Notes: generated by a model from the sequence alone, not told the origin. DNA of 13,442 bases from an uncultured Eggerthellaceae bacterium (GCA_949450265.1 CASTMW010000037.1:1-13442); one strand, 5' to 3'; shown: positions 1 through 6,538, numbered from the stretch's first letter. A program made the numbers and translations.

Positions 1-576
1 CTGTGCGGCGATCACCGAGAGCCGATGCAGGCCGCGCCATGCCAGCGCGAATGTCCCAGGGTCCTCAAGCCGATCCCGAAAGAAACGGTGATTTTCGGCA
101 ACGTTGCGCGACAGGGCATCGCCTTGAGGCAGCGGTGTGCGATCCAAGATCGCTTGCCAGGTCGGTTGATCAGCATGCGAAAGCTCCATCTTCGTTCGCG
201 TGCCACTGGCATCGGAAACGAACAGATACTTCATGTCGATGTCATGAGGATCGACCCCATCCAAGATGTCGGGCTTATCAGCAAGCCCATCACGCATGGC
301 CGCCAAGAGCAGCGTTACCGTAACGAAGCGTTGCTGTCCATCGACCAGGTCGATCGCCGCATCCCCTGCGCACTGGCCACCGTCCGCCCCTTCCCACCCA
401 TATAGCACCGTGCCGATGAAGTGGTCTGCATCCGCATCGGCCGCACGCATCACGTCATTCCACAGTTCGTCGCATTGGCGCTGTGTCCATGCATACACCC
501 GTTGATACAACGGAACCCGAAAGCGCACATCCGGCTTGCCGATCAGCGTTAGGAGCTGCTCTTGTTCGACCTTCAT
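1..576 (-). CDS. DUF262-family protein, second of a tandem pair (3' end beyond window)
   Basis: Open from an ATG at 576 down to the window edge, giving 192 residues without a stop; the C-terminal part is missing. The DUF262 (ParB/Srx-like, GmrSD N-terminal) signature is visible: PLYQRVYAW at residues 22-30 and LVDGQQRFVTV at about 77-87. The DGQQR motif is the conserved nucleotide-binding or hydrolysis motif of the family. The usual DGQQRLTT is altered here to DGQQRFVT. A clear ribosome binding site, AGGAGG, lies about 5 bases upstream and starts directly at the stop codon of the preceding DUF262 gene, so the two genes are translationally close and almost certainly co-transcribed. The two proteins align over the N-terminal region (IGxPD, YQRxYAW, the DGQQR block, RNxxFF), which points to duplication. 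DUF262 members include type IV restriction enzymes and other phage-defence proteins. Whether an HNH/DUF1524 nuclease domain follows cannot be seen. The family call is firm; the function is not known. Confidence 0.85.
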   Translation of the reverse strand, partial: MKVEQEQLLTLIGKPDVRFRVPLYQRVYAWTQRQCDELWNDVMRAADADADHFIGTVLYGWEGADGGQCAGDAAIDLVDGQQRFVTVTLLLAAMRDGLADKPDILDGVDPHDIDMKYLFVSDASGTRTKMELSHADQPTWQAILDRTPLPQGDALSRNVAENHRFFRDRLEDPGTFALAWRGLHRLSVIAAQ

Positions 577-584
577 GGTGCCTC

Positions 585-1682
585 CTACCACTGGGCGTTC
601 ATGGCGCGCAGTTCCGCTCGCACCTTTTCAGCGTATGCTTCGTTGTGGGCCTTCTTCAACGGATAGCCCGACACCAGCGTTGGCGCGCCGTTGATGGCCC
701 AGTCATACGATGATCGGAACTTCTTCGCCGCGTGATACCGATAATTCTCGGCCCACACCAGGCAGAACCCGCGCAGCTCGCACAAGAGATCCTCTTTCGT
801 GCCAGTATAGGTGTCCTCAACGTATTGCTTGAAGCCACTGTAGACCGATTCGGGACTGCGCATGCGCGTTTTACGAAAGCGCACCGCAAGCCACCCTTTG
901 ATGGCACTGTCCAGGCGCAGCGAGCCGGGATCGGGCGCGAACAGGTCTTCCATGGGTTGCCAATATTCTTGGAAGAGCCGCTCCTGCATGCTGCGAGATT
1001 CCGAGAGCAGCAGATGATTGCGCACCATATCGGCTACGGTGAGAGAGCGCCCCTTGGAGTTCAAGCTCTCGAATACAAGCTGGGCCTGGTCCGGATCGTC
1101 CACCTGAGCATCGATGGCGAACAGCAGTTGCAGACCTGTCCAGATATGCGTCAGATCCGTGTCAGGTTCGGCCATCTTCTCGCAAAAGAACACGAAGTTG
1201 CGTGCGATGTTCGAATCGACCCCATCAACATTGGGCACTACGCCTGAAACCATCTGCTCAACTAGCGCTGCCCACACCTCTGCATCGTTGCGGGAGGGCA
1301 GCAGCTTAGGCCGCACCGGACCTTCACCCTGTGCCACCAGATACATTAAAGCAAGGCTCTCAGCGGTGACGCCTGGCACCGCCCGCGCACCTTGGCGCAT
1401 CTGCGCGCAAAGGGCAGCAAGCATGATGCAGACCGTCGTCAAACGCTGCTGACCATCTATCACCGCAAGGCGCTGAGCACCGTGATCGTCCGTCTCTTCG
1501 GCCGCACAAAGGATTGTGCCCGTGAAATGATGCTTTCCTGCCCGTGCTGCGCGTTGCACATCCAACCAAAGCTCAAAGCACTGATCATGCTGCCACGCAT
1601 AGGCGCGCTGATAAGCCGGGATGATGAAGCAACGATCCGGTGCACCGATGAACGCGAGAATGGGTTCCTGGACGAGCTGCAT
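585..1682 (-). CDS. DUF262-family protein, first of a tandem pair, no HNH domain seen
   Basis: Complete 365-residue protein. Its start ATG at 1682 is preceded by AAGGAG with 6-base spacing. DUF262 hallmarks are PAYQRAYAW (about 22-30), VIDGQQRLTTV (about 74-84), the FESLNSKGRSLTVADMVRN block (about 204-222) and a helical tail with a YWQPME segment. GmrSD-type proteins often run to 550-700 residues and end in a DUF1524 HNH nuclease domain. This one stops soon after the helical region, and no HNH-like His/Asn pattern is visible. By itself it therefore looks like a sensor or NTPase-type subunit rather than a nuclease. The next gene is a second DUF262 paralog starting 8 bases after the stop. A TetR-family gene diverges upstream, across an intergenic palindrome. 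Known DUF262 proteins act in restriction of modified or phage DNA; applying that role here is inference. The natural end, immediately followed by the next gene's AGGAGG, argues against a frameshifted remnant. Confidence 0.9.
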   Translation of the reverse strand: MQLVQEPILAFIGAPDRCFIIPAYQRAYAWQHDQCFELWLDVQRAARAGKHHFTGTILCAAEETDDHGAQRLAVIDGQQRLTTVCIMLAALCAQMRQGARAVPGVTAESLALMYLVAQGEGPVRPKLLPSRNDAEVWAALVEQMVSGVVPNVDGVDSNIARNFVFFCEKMAEPDTDLTHIWTGLQLLFAIDAQVDDPDQAQLVFESLNSKGRSLTVADMVRNHLLLSESRSMQERLFQEYWQPMEDLFAPDPGSLRLDSAIKGWLAVRFRKTRMRSPESVYSGFKQYVEDTYTGTKEDLLCELRGFCLVWAENYRYHAAKKFRSSYDWAINGAPTLVSGYPLKKAHNEAYAEKVRAELRAMNAQW

Positions 1683-1759
1683 GGGACACTCCTTCTTACA
1701 ACGTCACATGGTTTCACGGCTACTTTCTCATTCTTGCCATTCCCGTTCCCCATGTTAAG

Positions 1760-1765
1760 TACAAT
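1760..1765 (+). promoter_or_regulatory. Candidate -10 element for the tetR gene
   Basis: TACAAT matches the TATAAT consensus at five of six positions and would place the transcription start near 1772, inside the palindrome. The best upstream TTGCCA (1734-1739) sits 20 bases away, longer than ideal, so the -35 is uncertain. Its overlap with the left arm of the palindrome suggests repression by occlusion. Confidence 0.4.
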
Positions 1766-1787
1766 ATCGGACAAAGTGTTCGATATT
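1763..1787. promoter_or_regulatory. Near-perfect 25-bp palindrome, candidate TetR operator
   Basis: The arms AATATCG (1763-1769) and CGATATT (1781-1787) are exact inverted repeats. Inside them ACA (1771-1773) and TGT (1777-1779) also pair, leaving a single mismatched pair (1770/1780) around a 3-base centre. The site lies 12 bases before the tetR start and about 80 bases upstream of the divergent DUF262 gene. It overlaps the likely tetR -10 element. Size, symmetry and position are typical of an autoregulatory TetR-family operator. Binding is inferred, not shown. Confidence 0.7.
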
Positions 1788-1799
1788 ATGGAGAGACCC

Positions 1800-2363
1800 A
1801 TGACCAACGCCACCGATGCGCGCTACCTCAAGGCCGAACACGCCATTTGCGACGCCCTTGCGAGGTTGCTTGAAGACAAGCCGCTCGACGCGATCAGCAT
1901 GAGCGAGATCGCACGCGAGGCCAGCGTTAGCCGAAGCACCTTGTATGCGCATTTCCAAAACGTGATGGAAGCGTATCGCGCCACCGTGGCGCGCTTCTAC
2001 GAACGTACTCAGGACCTAGCCGAGCATTTCTCATGCACGATGTGCCGCAACGGTCAGGCAGTGCGCCCGTTCTGCGATCGGCTCCGAGATGCGGCGGATT
2101 GCCGCGGGGTGGTGAAAGATGGTCATTTTCTGGCCGCAGCCTTGGATACCCATCATGCGACCGTCTCGAATACGCTGGTCGAACGGCTAGAAGCTGTCGG
2201 ACTCGATACCGATGTAGCGGAAGCGGTGTTCCGATTCCAGATGAGCGGCTGCTATGCGGTAGCCGTATCGGAATGCGGGCGCCAAGGGGACTGGCCGCGC
2301 TACCAAGAGACGCTGGATCGGTTCATCCGCGGTGGCCTTCAAGCGCTCGGCGTGCAGATGTGA
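1800..2363 (+). CDS. TetR/AcrR-family transcriptional regulator
   Basis: A 187-residue protein with an N-terminal TetR-type helix-turn-helix: ISMSEIAREASVSRSTLYAHF at about 32-52 carries the family's IA..A.VS..TLY.HF pattern. The rest is a helical ligand-binding and dimerisation domain of unknown specificity. The start at 1800 is chosen because GGAGAG lies about 4 bases upstream. An in-frame ATG at 1788 gives a protein four residues longer and is less well placed. The protein has seven cysteines, including a CxxC at residues 79-82, which is many for this family. It is the only plus-strand gene in the window and diverges from the two DUF262 genes across a 117-base gap holding a 25-base palindrome. 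The likely role is to repress itself and perhaps the DUF262 pair in response to a small molecule or stress. Regulation of the DUF262 genes is inferred from position only. Confidence 0.88.
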   Translation: MTNATDARYLKAEHAICDALARLLEDKPLDAISMSEIAREASVSRSTLYAHFQNVMEAYRATVARFYERTQDLAEHFSCTMCRNGQAVRPFCDRLRDAADCRGVVKDGHFLAAALDTHHATVSNTLVERLEAVGLDTDVAEAVFRFQMSGCYAVAVSECGRQGDWPRYQETLDRFIRGGLQALGVQM

Positions 2364-2446
2364 CATGAACACGACGATCAGCATGCTCATGTAGAATGCT
2401 GTGCAATGGAGCAGGGCGATCGATGCCGCCCCGCAAGCCTCCGCCG

Positions 2447-3043
2447 TTAACGGGCGTTGAACTTCTGAATGGCCTTGAGCAAGGGCAGCCCCAACACATA
2501 GATGACGAGCGCCTCGCCGATGCCCGTGGCCACAACGCCGAACAGATACATGGGCAGATACGCCCCATCCAGCGCGATATCGGTGAAGGGGATGGTGTAG
2601 AATCCCAACCCTTGCAACAGCAGCGGCAGATACGCTGGCACGATCAGTGCATTGGTCACCACGAAGCTGCCGATGGCAAGCGCGGGGTGACGGCGCAGGC
2701 GCCAACAGAGTATGGAACCGACCAGCGTGGCCGCGCTGCCGAACACCACATCCAGCAGCCCCAGCGCGCCCGTGCCACTGATGACCAGATTCACCAGGTT
2801 CGCGATGATGCAGCCGATGGTGAGCCCTGGGATGGCCGCAGGCGTGAGCACCGCCACCACGCAGATGGCCTCCGATATGCGGAACTGCACAGGTCCCCAC
2901 GCAAGGCCTTGCAGCAGCAACATGCAGATCAGCGTGGCCGCCGCGTACAATGCAGCGATCATGCCCGCTTGCGCCACATAGCGCGAACGCGGCATATCCG
3001 CGATGGTCGATCGTGTTTTGGACAGAATGGCAGAATCGGTCAT
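2447..3043 (-). CDS. queT: QueT-family ECF transporter S component (queuosine precursor uptake)
   Basis: A 198-residue integral membrane protein with about five to six hydrophobic helices. The N-terminal helix begins with an AQAGMIAALYAAAT-like S-component pattern. The segment GPVQFRISEAICVVAVLTP is the hallmark of the QueT (DUF988) family, whose members are substrate-binding subunits of energy-coupling-factor transporters thought to import queuosine precursors such as preQ1. They need the shared EcfA/EcfA'/EcfT module, which is not in this window. The ATG at 3043 is chosen because AAAGGAG lies 5 bases upstream; the longer in-frame reading from a GTG at 3061 would put this site inside the gene. 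The gene stands alone: rsgA ends 130 bases upstream on the same strand, and the tetR gene ends convergently 83 bases beyond its stop. The family call is good; the exact substrate is inferred from family knowledge. Confidence 0.85.
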   Translation of the reverse strand: MTDSAILSKTRSTIADMPRSRYVAQAGMIAALYAAATLICMLLLQGLAWGPVQFRISEAICVVAVLTPAAIPGLTIGCIIANLVNLVISGTGALGLLDVVFGSAATLVGSILCWRLRRHPALAIGSFVVTNALIVPAYLPLLLQGLGFYTIPFTDIALDGAYLPMYLFGVVATGIGEALVIYVLGLPLLKAIQKFNAR

Positions 3044-3127
3044 GATGACTCCTTTCCGCACGGCATATGCCGAGGGTCATGGGCAACTGATAAAGATGCG
3101 CGGGCAGGGCCCATCGGTGCACGCGCA
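3044..3127 (-). promoter_or_regulatory. Structured 5' leader of queT, candidate RNA switch
   Basis: From the predicted start near 3127, the leader can pair TGCGCG (3127-3122) with CGCGCA (3102-3097), leaving a 19-base loop. Within that loop ATGGGC (3114-3109) is complementary to GCCCAT (3084-3079) downstream, which would form an H-type pseudoknot. A perfect 12-base palindrome, CGGCATATGCCG (3072-3061), then lies a few bases before the AAAGGAG ribosome binding site. queT genes in other phyla are often under preQ1 riboswitches, but I cannot match this leader to the preQ1-I or preQ1-II consensus. Calling it a switch is inference. Confidence 0.35.
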
Positions 3128-3133
3128 GATGCG

Positions 3134-3139
3134 AGTATA
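3134..3139 (-). promoter_or_regulatory. Candidate -10 element for queT
   Basis: TATACT, a five-of-six match to TATAAT, lies about 90 bases upstream of the queT start in an otherwise GC-rich gap after rsgA. No convincing -35 hexamer sits at 16-18 bases, where CGCACA is the nearest. It would give queT its own promoter and a leader of about 85 bases. Confidence 0.4.
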
Positions 3140-3173
3140 GTGCATTTTGAAGAACCTGTGCGAACGGGCTTCG

Positions 3174-4220
3174 TTAGCCGCGACCACGCTTCTTGGCAGA
3201 CGGTTTCGCCTTCTTCCCCGCTTTCCCCGCTGGCCCTTTCCCCGGCGGCTGCTCGCGCTGGCGCCAACGGGCCTCTTCGCGGCGCTGCTGCACATCGGCG
3301 GTCTCGGCACGCAGTTGCGCATACGTGTCGAAGCGCGCCTGCGAAAGTTCCCCGCTCTCAACGGCTGCACGAACGGCACATCCTGGCTCGCGCTGATGCT
3401 TGCAATCGCGAAAGCGGCAATCCTGGGCCAGCTGCTCGATGTCGGCGAAAGCGGCATCGATGCCAGCATCAGCATCCCAGAGCCCCAGCCCTCGCACACC
3501 CGGCATATCCACGATATCGCCGCCGCCCGGAATGGGAACGATAGCCCGGTTCACCGTGGTATGACGCCCCTTGCCGTCCGTCTGCCGCACGCGGGCGGTG
3601 CGCCGCGCTTCCGTACCGGTCAGGAAATTGATCAGGGTGGACTTGCCCACCCCCGAACGCCCGACCAGCACGGCCGTGGTATCCGCAGGCACCAACCGGC
3701 GCACCGCTTCCACTGACGCCGCATCGTCGGCCGCCATGACCACCACGGGCACCGTAGGGCCCGCTGTCTCCTGCACGCGATCGCACACCTGACGAACCGC
3801 CTCATCGTCATCGGCCAGGTCGCCCTTCGTCAGCACCACCGCAACCTGTGCGCCCGTTTCGAACGCCAGCACCAGCTCGCGCTGCAAGCGCCGCACGTTC
3901 ACCTGGGATACCGGCTGGGCAATAATGACCGTGTCGAAGTTCGCCGCCAGCACCTGTGCCATCGCGCGATCGGTGGGATCCTTGCGCACCAGCTGCGTCC
4001 GCCGTGGCAGGATCTCTTCGATCACGCCTACATCGTGCGTTTCCGGAATGCGCACGCGCACCGTATCGCCGATCACCGCGCGGCTCTGACCCGTCTTCAC
4101 CAGCTCGGTGGCATGCTCGCAGCGCACGCGCGACCCATCTTCCAGCACCAGCTCGGGCAACCCCCGATCCAGCTTCACCACACGCCCCTGCATGCGGGCG
4201 TCCCCCTGCGCAGCCGCCAT
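3174..4220 (-). CDS. rsgA: Ribosome small-subunit-dependent GTPase A
   Basis: A 348-residue circularly permuted GTPase that assists late maturation of the 30S ribosomal subunit. In order: an N-terminal OB fold (about 10-75), the G4 motif LTKGDL (130-135), the P-loop GRSGVGKS (187-194), a G3 motif DMPG (238-241), and the RsgA zinc site in CRFRDCKHQREPGC (268-281: C-x4-C-x-H-x5-C). This reversed motif order is diagnostic for the family. The last 30 or so residues are a Lys/Arg/Gly/Pro-rich tail, probably disordered and RNA-contacting. The ATG at 4220 directly follows the stop codon of the upstream lipoprotein gene, suggesting coupling. An alternative ATG at 4193, giving the more family-typical start MQGRVVK, has a GGGGGA site 7 bases upstream and may be the true start (339 residues). 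No strong terminator is visible after the stop. Confidence 0.95.
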   Translation of the reverse strand: MAAAQGDARMQGRVVKLDRGLPELVLEDGSRVRCEHATELVKTGQSRAVIGDTVRVRIPETHDVGVIEEILPRRTQLVRKDPTDRAMAQVLAANFDTVIIAQPVSQVNVRRLQRELVLAFETGAQVAVVLTKGDLADDDEAVRQVCDRVQETAGPTVPVVVMAADDAASVEAVRRLVPADTTAVLVGRSGVGKSTLINFLTGTEARRTARVRQTDGKGRHTTVNRAIVPIPGGGDIVDMPGVRGLGLWDADAGIDAAFADIEQLAQDCRFRDCKHQREPGCAVRAAVESGELSQARFDTYAQLRAETADVQQRREEARWRQREQPPGKGPAGKAGKKAKPSAKKRGRG

Positions 4221-4853
4221 CTATCGCCTGCGCTCGCTGAGATGCCGATACACCAAGGTCAGCGCTATACCAGCGCAGACCAGCAGCGTGCCCGGAAGGA
4301 AGGACGTAATGTCGAAGGGCGTCTCGATCAGCGATCCGCGGCTGACGATGGCCACGTGATCGGCGTGGATGTCGGTCAGGCCATCGTGGTCGGCGCACGC
4401 CAACGTGAAGGTGCCGCGCACTTGCAGGGTGGTGCCGCGCTTGCCGTAGGCGCCGTACATGTCGATCAGCTTCGATTGCGACAACGGCATGCTGACGGAG
4501 ATCTCCGCGTCGTTGCCGTCGTTGGCCTGCAACGTGATCCAGCATTCTTCGGGGTCGTAGTCGGACAAGATAAGATCGCCCACGACCTCCCCGATCACTT
4601 GCACGGTCTGGCCTTCCATGTACGAATCAGCCGTTTGCAGGTCCTTGATGCTGGCATCATAGATGAAGGAGCTATCCGGCAGCTGCGATGGGTCGATCAG
4701 GTTGGGCGCCGCATCCGGCGTGGCATTGCCCGCCGTGCCGCTGGCTCCCGCCTCGATGGGCGCCGGACTGTTGCAGCCGATGAGCACACCGGCACACCCC
4801 AGCACCAGCGCCCCGGCCAGCAGCGCCGCCATCATCGTGCGCAGCGCCCTCAT
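4221..4853 (-). CDS. Putative lipoprotein with OB-like domain and C-terminal membrane helix
   Basis: A 210-residue protein that I cannot assign to a named gene. The N-terminus is a signal peptide (MRALRT followed by a hydrophobic run) with a good lipobox, LIGC, at 24-27; VLGC at 17-20 is an alternative. A low-complexity Ala/Gly/Pro linker (28-50) follows. Residues about 75-180 read like a small beta-barrel (GQTVQVIGEVVG..., VRGTF, DIHADHVAIV), resembling extracytoplasmic OB-fold domains. A second hydrophobic segment (about 186-203) ends in a basic tail, RHLSERRR, giving an exported domain anchored at both ends. The ATG overlaps the trkH stop as ATGA, and the rsgA ATG abuts its stop, so it belongs to a trkH-lipoprotein-rsgA unit. 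A role linked to TrkH at the membrane is possible but is inferred only from coupling. Confidence 0.8.
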   Translation of the reverse strand: MRALRTMMAALLAGALVLGCAGVLIGCNSPAPIEAGASGTAGNATPDAAPNLIDPSQLPDSSFIYDASIKDLQTADSYMEGQTVQVIGEVVGDLILSDYDPEECWITLQANDGNDAEISVSMPLSQSKLIDMYGAYGKRGTTLQVRGTFTLACADHDGLTDIHADHVAIVSRGSLIETPFDITSFLPGTLLVCAGIALTLVYRHLSERRR

Positions 4854-6373
4854 TCCGCCACCTTCGGCCGATGGCGCGGCACCACGCTGATGGCCACCTG
4901 GACCAGCAGCGCCAGCAGCGCGATGAACTCAAGACGACCCACCCACATCTGGAAGATATAGAAGAGCTCCAGCGTCCAAGGCATGCCCGGCGATGCGATG
5001 CCGGTGATGATGCCGCCGTTCGACGTCATGGCCACGCTCTCGAAGACGCTCTGCACCGCATCGTAGCCGTGCGCGATGCCCACGAGCGAGCCCAGCACGT
5101 ACGTGATCACATAGAGGATGAAAACGGTCATGGCTTCCTTCACCCGATCCGATGTCAGGATGCGCCGTCCCAGATGGTTGTATGACACCACCACACGCGC
5201 ACTGTCGGGTGCCAGCGTTTCCTTGATGGTCTGCACGATGGACTTCGCGATGATGCCCACGCGATACAGCTTGATGCCGCCCGCCGTGCTGCCCGCACCC
5301 GCGCCCACCGCCATCACCAGCGCCAGCGTCAGGAACGCGCCGGACGTGAACACGGAGAGCAGCTGGTTCACGGTGACGATGGAGAAGCCGGTGGTGGTCA
5401 TGGCCGATATCAACATGAACGTGCCGCGGTGCAGCATGGCCGCCAGATTGCCGAACAGGGTGCTGGCCGCCAGCGCTGCCGTGAACACGCACAGCATGAC
5501 CGCCATCCAGATGAGCGCGGTGCGCGTTTCGATGTCGCGGAAGAAGCTCTTCGTCTCGCCCTTCACCACATCGGCATAGATGACGAAGCTGACCGAGCCC
5601 ATCAGCATGAGCACCATCAAGATGAACTCGATAGGCGCGGAATGGTAGTACATGATGGATTGCTGCATGGGCGTGAAGCCGCCGGTGACGAACCCCGACA
5701 CCGAGGTCCACAGCGCATGCAGCACCGCGCGAGCGGGCTCCATGCCATCCAGCAGCATGAGCAGCGTCAGGATGCCTGTGGCCACCACCACCACGATGGC
5801 CGTGATGCGCGCGATGAACTGCGTGGTCTGCACCACGTTGGGCACCACGTGCTCGTTGCGGCCTTCGCTGGTGTAGAGCGTGCTGCCGGTGCGCTTGCCG
5901 AAGATGCCCAGGCTGAGCGCCACCACGATGAGCCCCAAGCCCCCCAGCAGATGCAGCACGAAGCGGAACATGTTGTCGGCGTTGCTCAGGTGATCAAGAT
6001 CGACGATCAACGCGGCGCCGGTGGTGGTCAAGCCGGAAACGCCGTCGAACACCGCATCGAGATAGGTGGTGTAATGGCCGCTCAGATACAGCGGCAGCGA
6101 GGCGAACAGGCCCAGCACCACCCATGCCATCCCCACCACGGCCAGCGCCTGCTGATGGTTCAGCTTGCCCGGCGTGATGCGGCAGAACCGCAGCACCGAA
6201 CCGACAACCAATGAGATGCCGATGGCGAACAGATAGCGCGATGCCGGATCCCACTCTTGGAAGGCGATAGCGGTCACCAACGGCACCACCATGAGGGCTG
6301 CGGCGAACAGCACCAGCATGCCCAGATAATGACCGATGACCTGAAGATCGTAGAATGTGAAGCGCTGCCACAT
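4850..6373 (-). CDS. trkH: TrkH-family potassium uptake protein
   Basis: A 507-residue membrane subunit of a Trk/Ktr-type potassium uptake system. Four membrane-pore-membrane repeats are recognisable, each with a selectivity-filter turn: GLTTTGA (P1), GFVTGGF (P2), AMTTTGF (P3) and MTSNGGI (P4). The conserved GAGAGSTAGGIK segment follows the third repeat, as in other TrkH/KtrB proteins. Length fits the family. The partner RCK-type regulator TrkA/KtrA is not in this window and must be encoded elsewhere. The ATG at 6373 follows the stop of a 47-residue membrane microprotein by 9 bases, with a weak TAGG ribosome site. Its own stop overlaps the next gene's start as ATGA. It is probably co-expressed with the flanking small genes, and read-through from clpB cannot be excluded. 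Confidence 0.93.
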   Translation of the reverse strand: MWQRFTFYDLQVIGHYLGMLVLFAAALMVVPLVTAIAFQEWDPASRYLFAIGISLVVGSVLRFCRITPGKLNHQQALAVVGMAWVVLGLFASLPLYLSGHYTTYLDAVFDGVSGLTTTGAALIVDLDHLSNADNMFRFVLHLLGGLGLIVVALSLGIFGKRTGSTLYTSEGRNEHVVPNVVQTTQFIARITAIVVVVATGILTLLMLLDGMEPARAVLHALWTSVSGFVTGGFTPMQQSIMYYHSAPIEFILMVLMLMGSVSFVIYADVVKGETKSFFRDIETRTALIWMAVMLCVFTAALAASTLFGNLAAMLHRGTFMLISAMTTTGFSIVTVNQLLSVFTSGAFLTLALVMAVGAGAGSTAGGIKLYRVGIIAKSIVQTIKETLAPDSARVVVSYNHLGRRILTSDRVKEAMTVFILYVITYVLGSLVGIAHGYDAVQSVFESVAMTSNGGIITGIASPGMPWTLELFYIFQMWVGRLEFIALLALLVQVAISVVPRHRPKVAE

Positions 6374-6382
6374 GGCCTACAG

Positions 6383-6526
6383 CTATCCCACCGGTAGGAT
6401 CACGCGCACAAGAGCCATCAACACCCACAGCGCCACGATGAACGTGATGATCGCAAGGATGAGCAAAGCCATGCCGCGCAAGGCAGGCATGGCTTTCGAC
6501 TTTATGTCCGCAAGCGAAGTTCGCAT
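6383..6526 (-). CDS. Small single-helix membrane protein upstream of trkH
   Basis: An ATG-started frame of 47 codons ending in TAG. The protein starts MRTSLADIKSKAMPALRG, a short basic cytoplasmic segment, followed by about 24 very hydrophobic residues (ALLILAIITFIVALWVLMALV) and a short end RVILPVG. It therefore looks like a one-helix membrane protein with positive charges inside. The stop lies 9 bases before trkH, and the start 24 bases after the clpB stop. A TACAAT hexamer sits 6 bases before its ATG and would give a leaderless or nearly leaderless message. No named family is recognised. Small subunits accompany other potassium transporters (KdpF in Kdp), so a TrkH accessory role is a reasonable guess. 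A caveat is that a strong inverted repeat lies within the frame. Confidence 0.55.
   Translation of the reverse strand: MRTSLADIKSKAMPALRGMALLILAIITFIVALWVLMALVRVILPVG
6465..6496 (-). terminator. 11-bp perfect inverted repeat downstream of clpB, possible terminator or attenuator
   Basis: AAAGCCATGCC (6496-6486 read on the minus strand) and GGCATGGCTTT (6475-6465) are exact inverted repeats separated by 10 bases. The hairpin lies about 55 bases past the clpB stop. Its 3' arm ends in TTT but continues GCTC, so the T run is short. It falls inside the 47-codon frame upstream of trkH and could weaken read-through from the heat-shock cluster or act on the mRNA. Confidence 0.4.
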
Positions 6527-6532
6527 GCGGGT

Positions 6533-6538
6533 ATTGTA
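6533..6538 (-). promoter_or_regulatory. Candidate -10 element for the microprotein-trkH unit
   Basis: TACAAT lies 6 bases before the ATG of the small membrane protein, so transcription would start at or next to the start codon. No good -35 is present at normal spacing; that region is the clpB 3' end. A leaderless start is common in actinobacteria, but this one is only suggested by spacing. Confidence 0.3.

Noticed and set aside
585..1682. DUF262 gene as a frameshifted remnant of a longer nuclease
   Set aside because: The stop is followed at once by a strong ribosome site and a second intact DUF262 start, which argues for a natural end.
1392..1799. Upstream extension of the tetR frame, which stays open to 1392
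   Set aside because: The extension overlaps the DUF262 gene in antisense and contains the palindrome and promoter; the TetR domain begins just after 1800, which has a ribosome site.
2364..2446. A terminator between the convergent tetR and queT genes
   Set aside because: Only a 5-bp stem (GGGCG/CGCCC) with no T run is present, too weak to support.
3044..3127. A confident preQ1-I or preQ1-II riboswitch call for the queT leader
   Set aside because: The consensus core sequences are not recognisable by eye, and the loop does not complement the ribosome site as in preQ1-II. It is reported only as a structured leader.
2396..3544. A plus-strand open frame of 382 codons
   Set aside because: It overlaps queT, the queT leader and the rsgA 3' end in antisense; its composition (Arg, His, Gln, Ala) is typical of a shadow frame.
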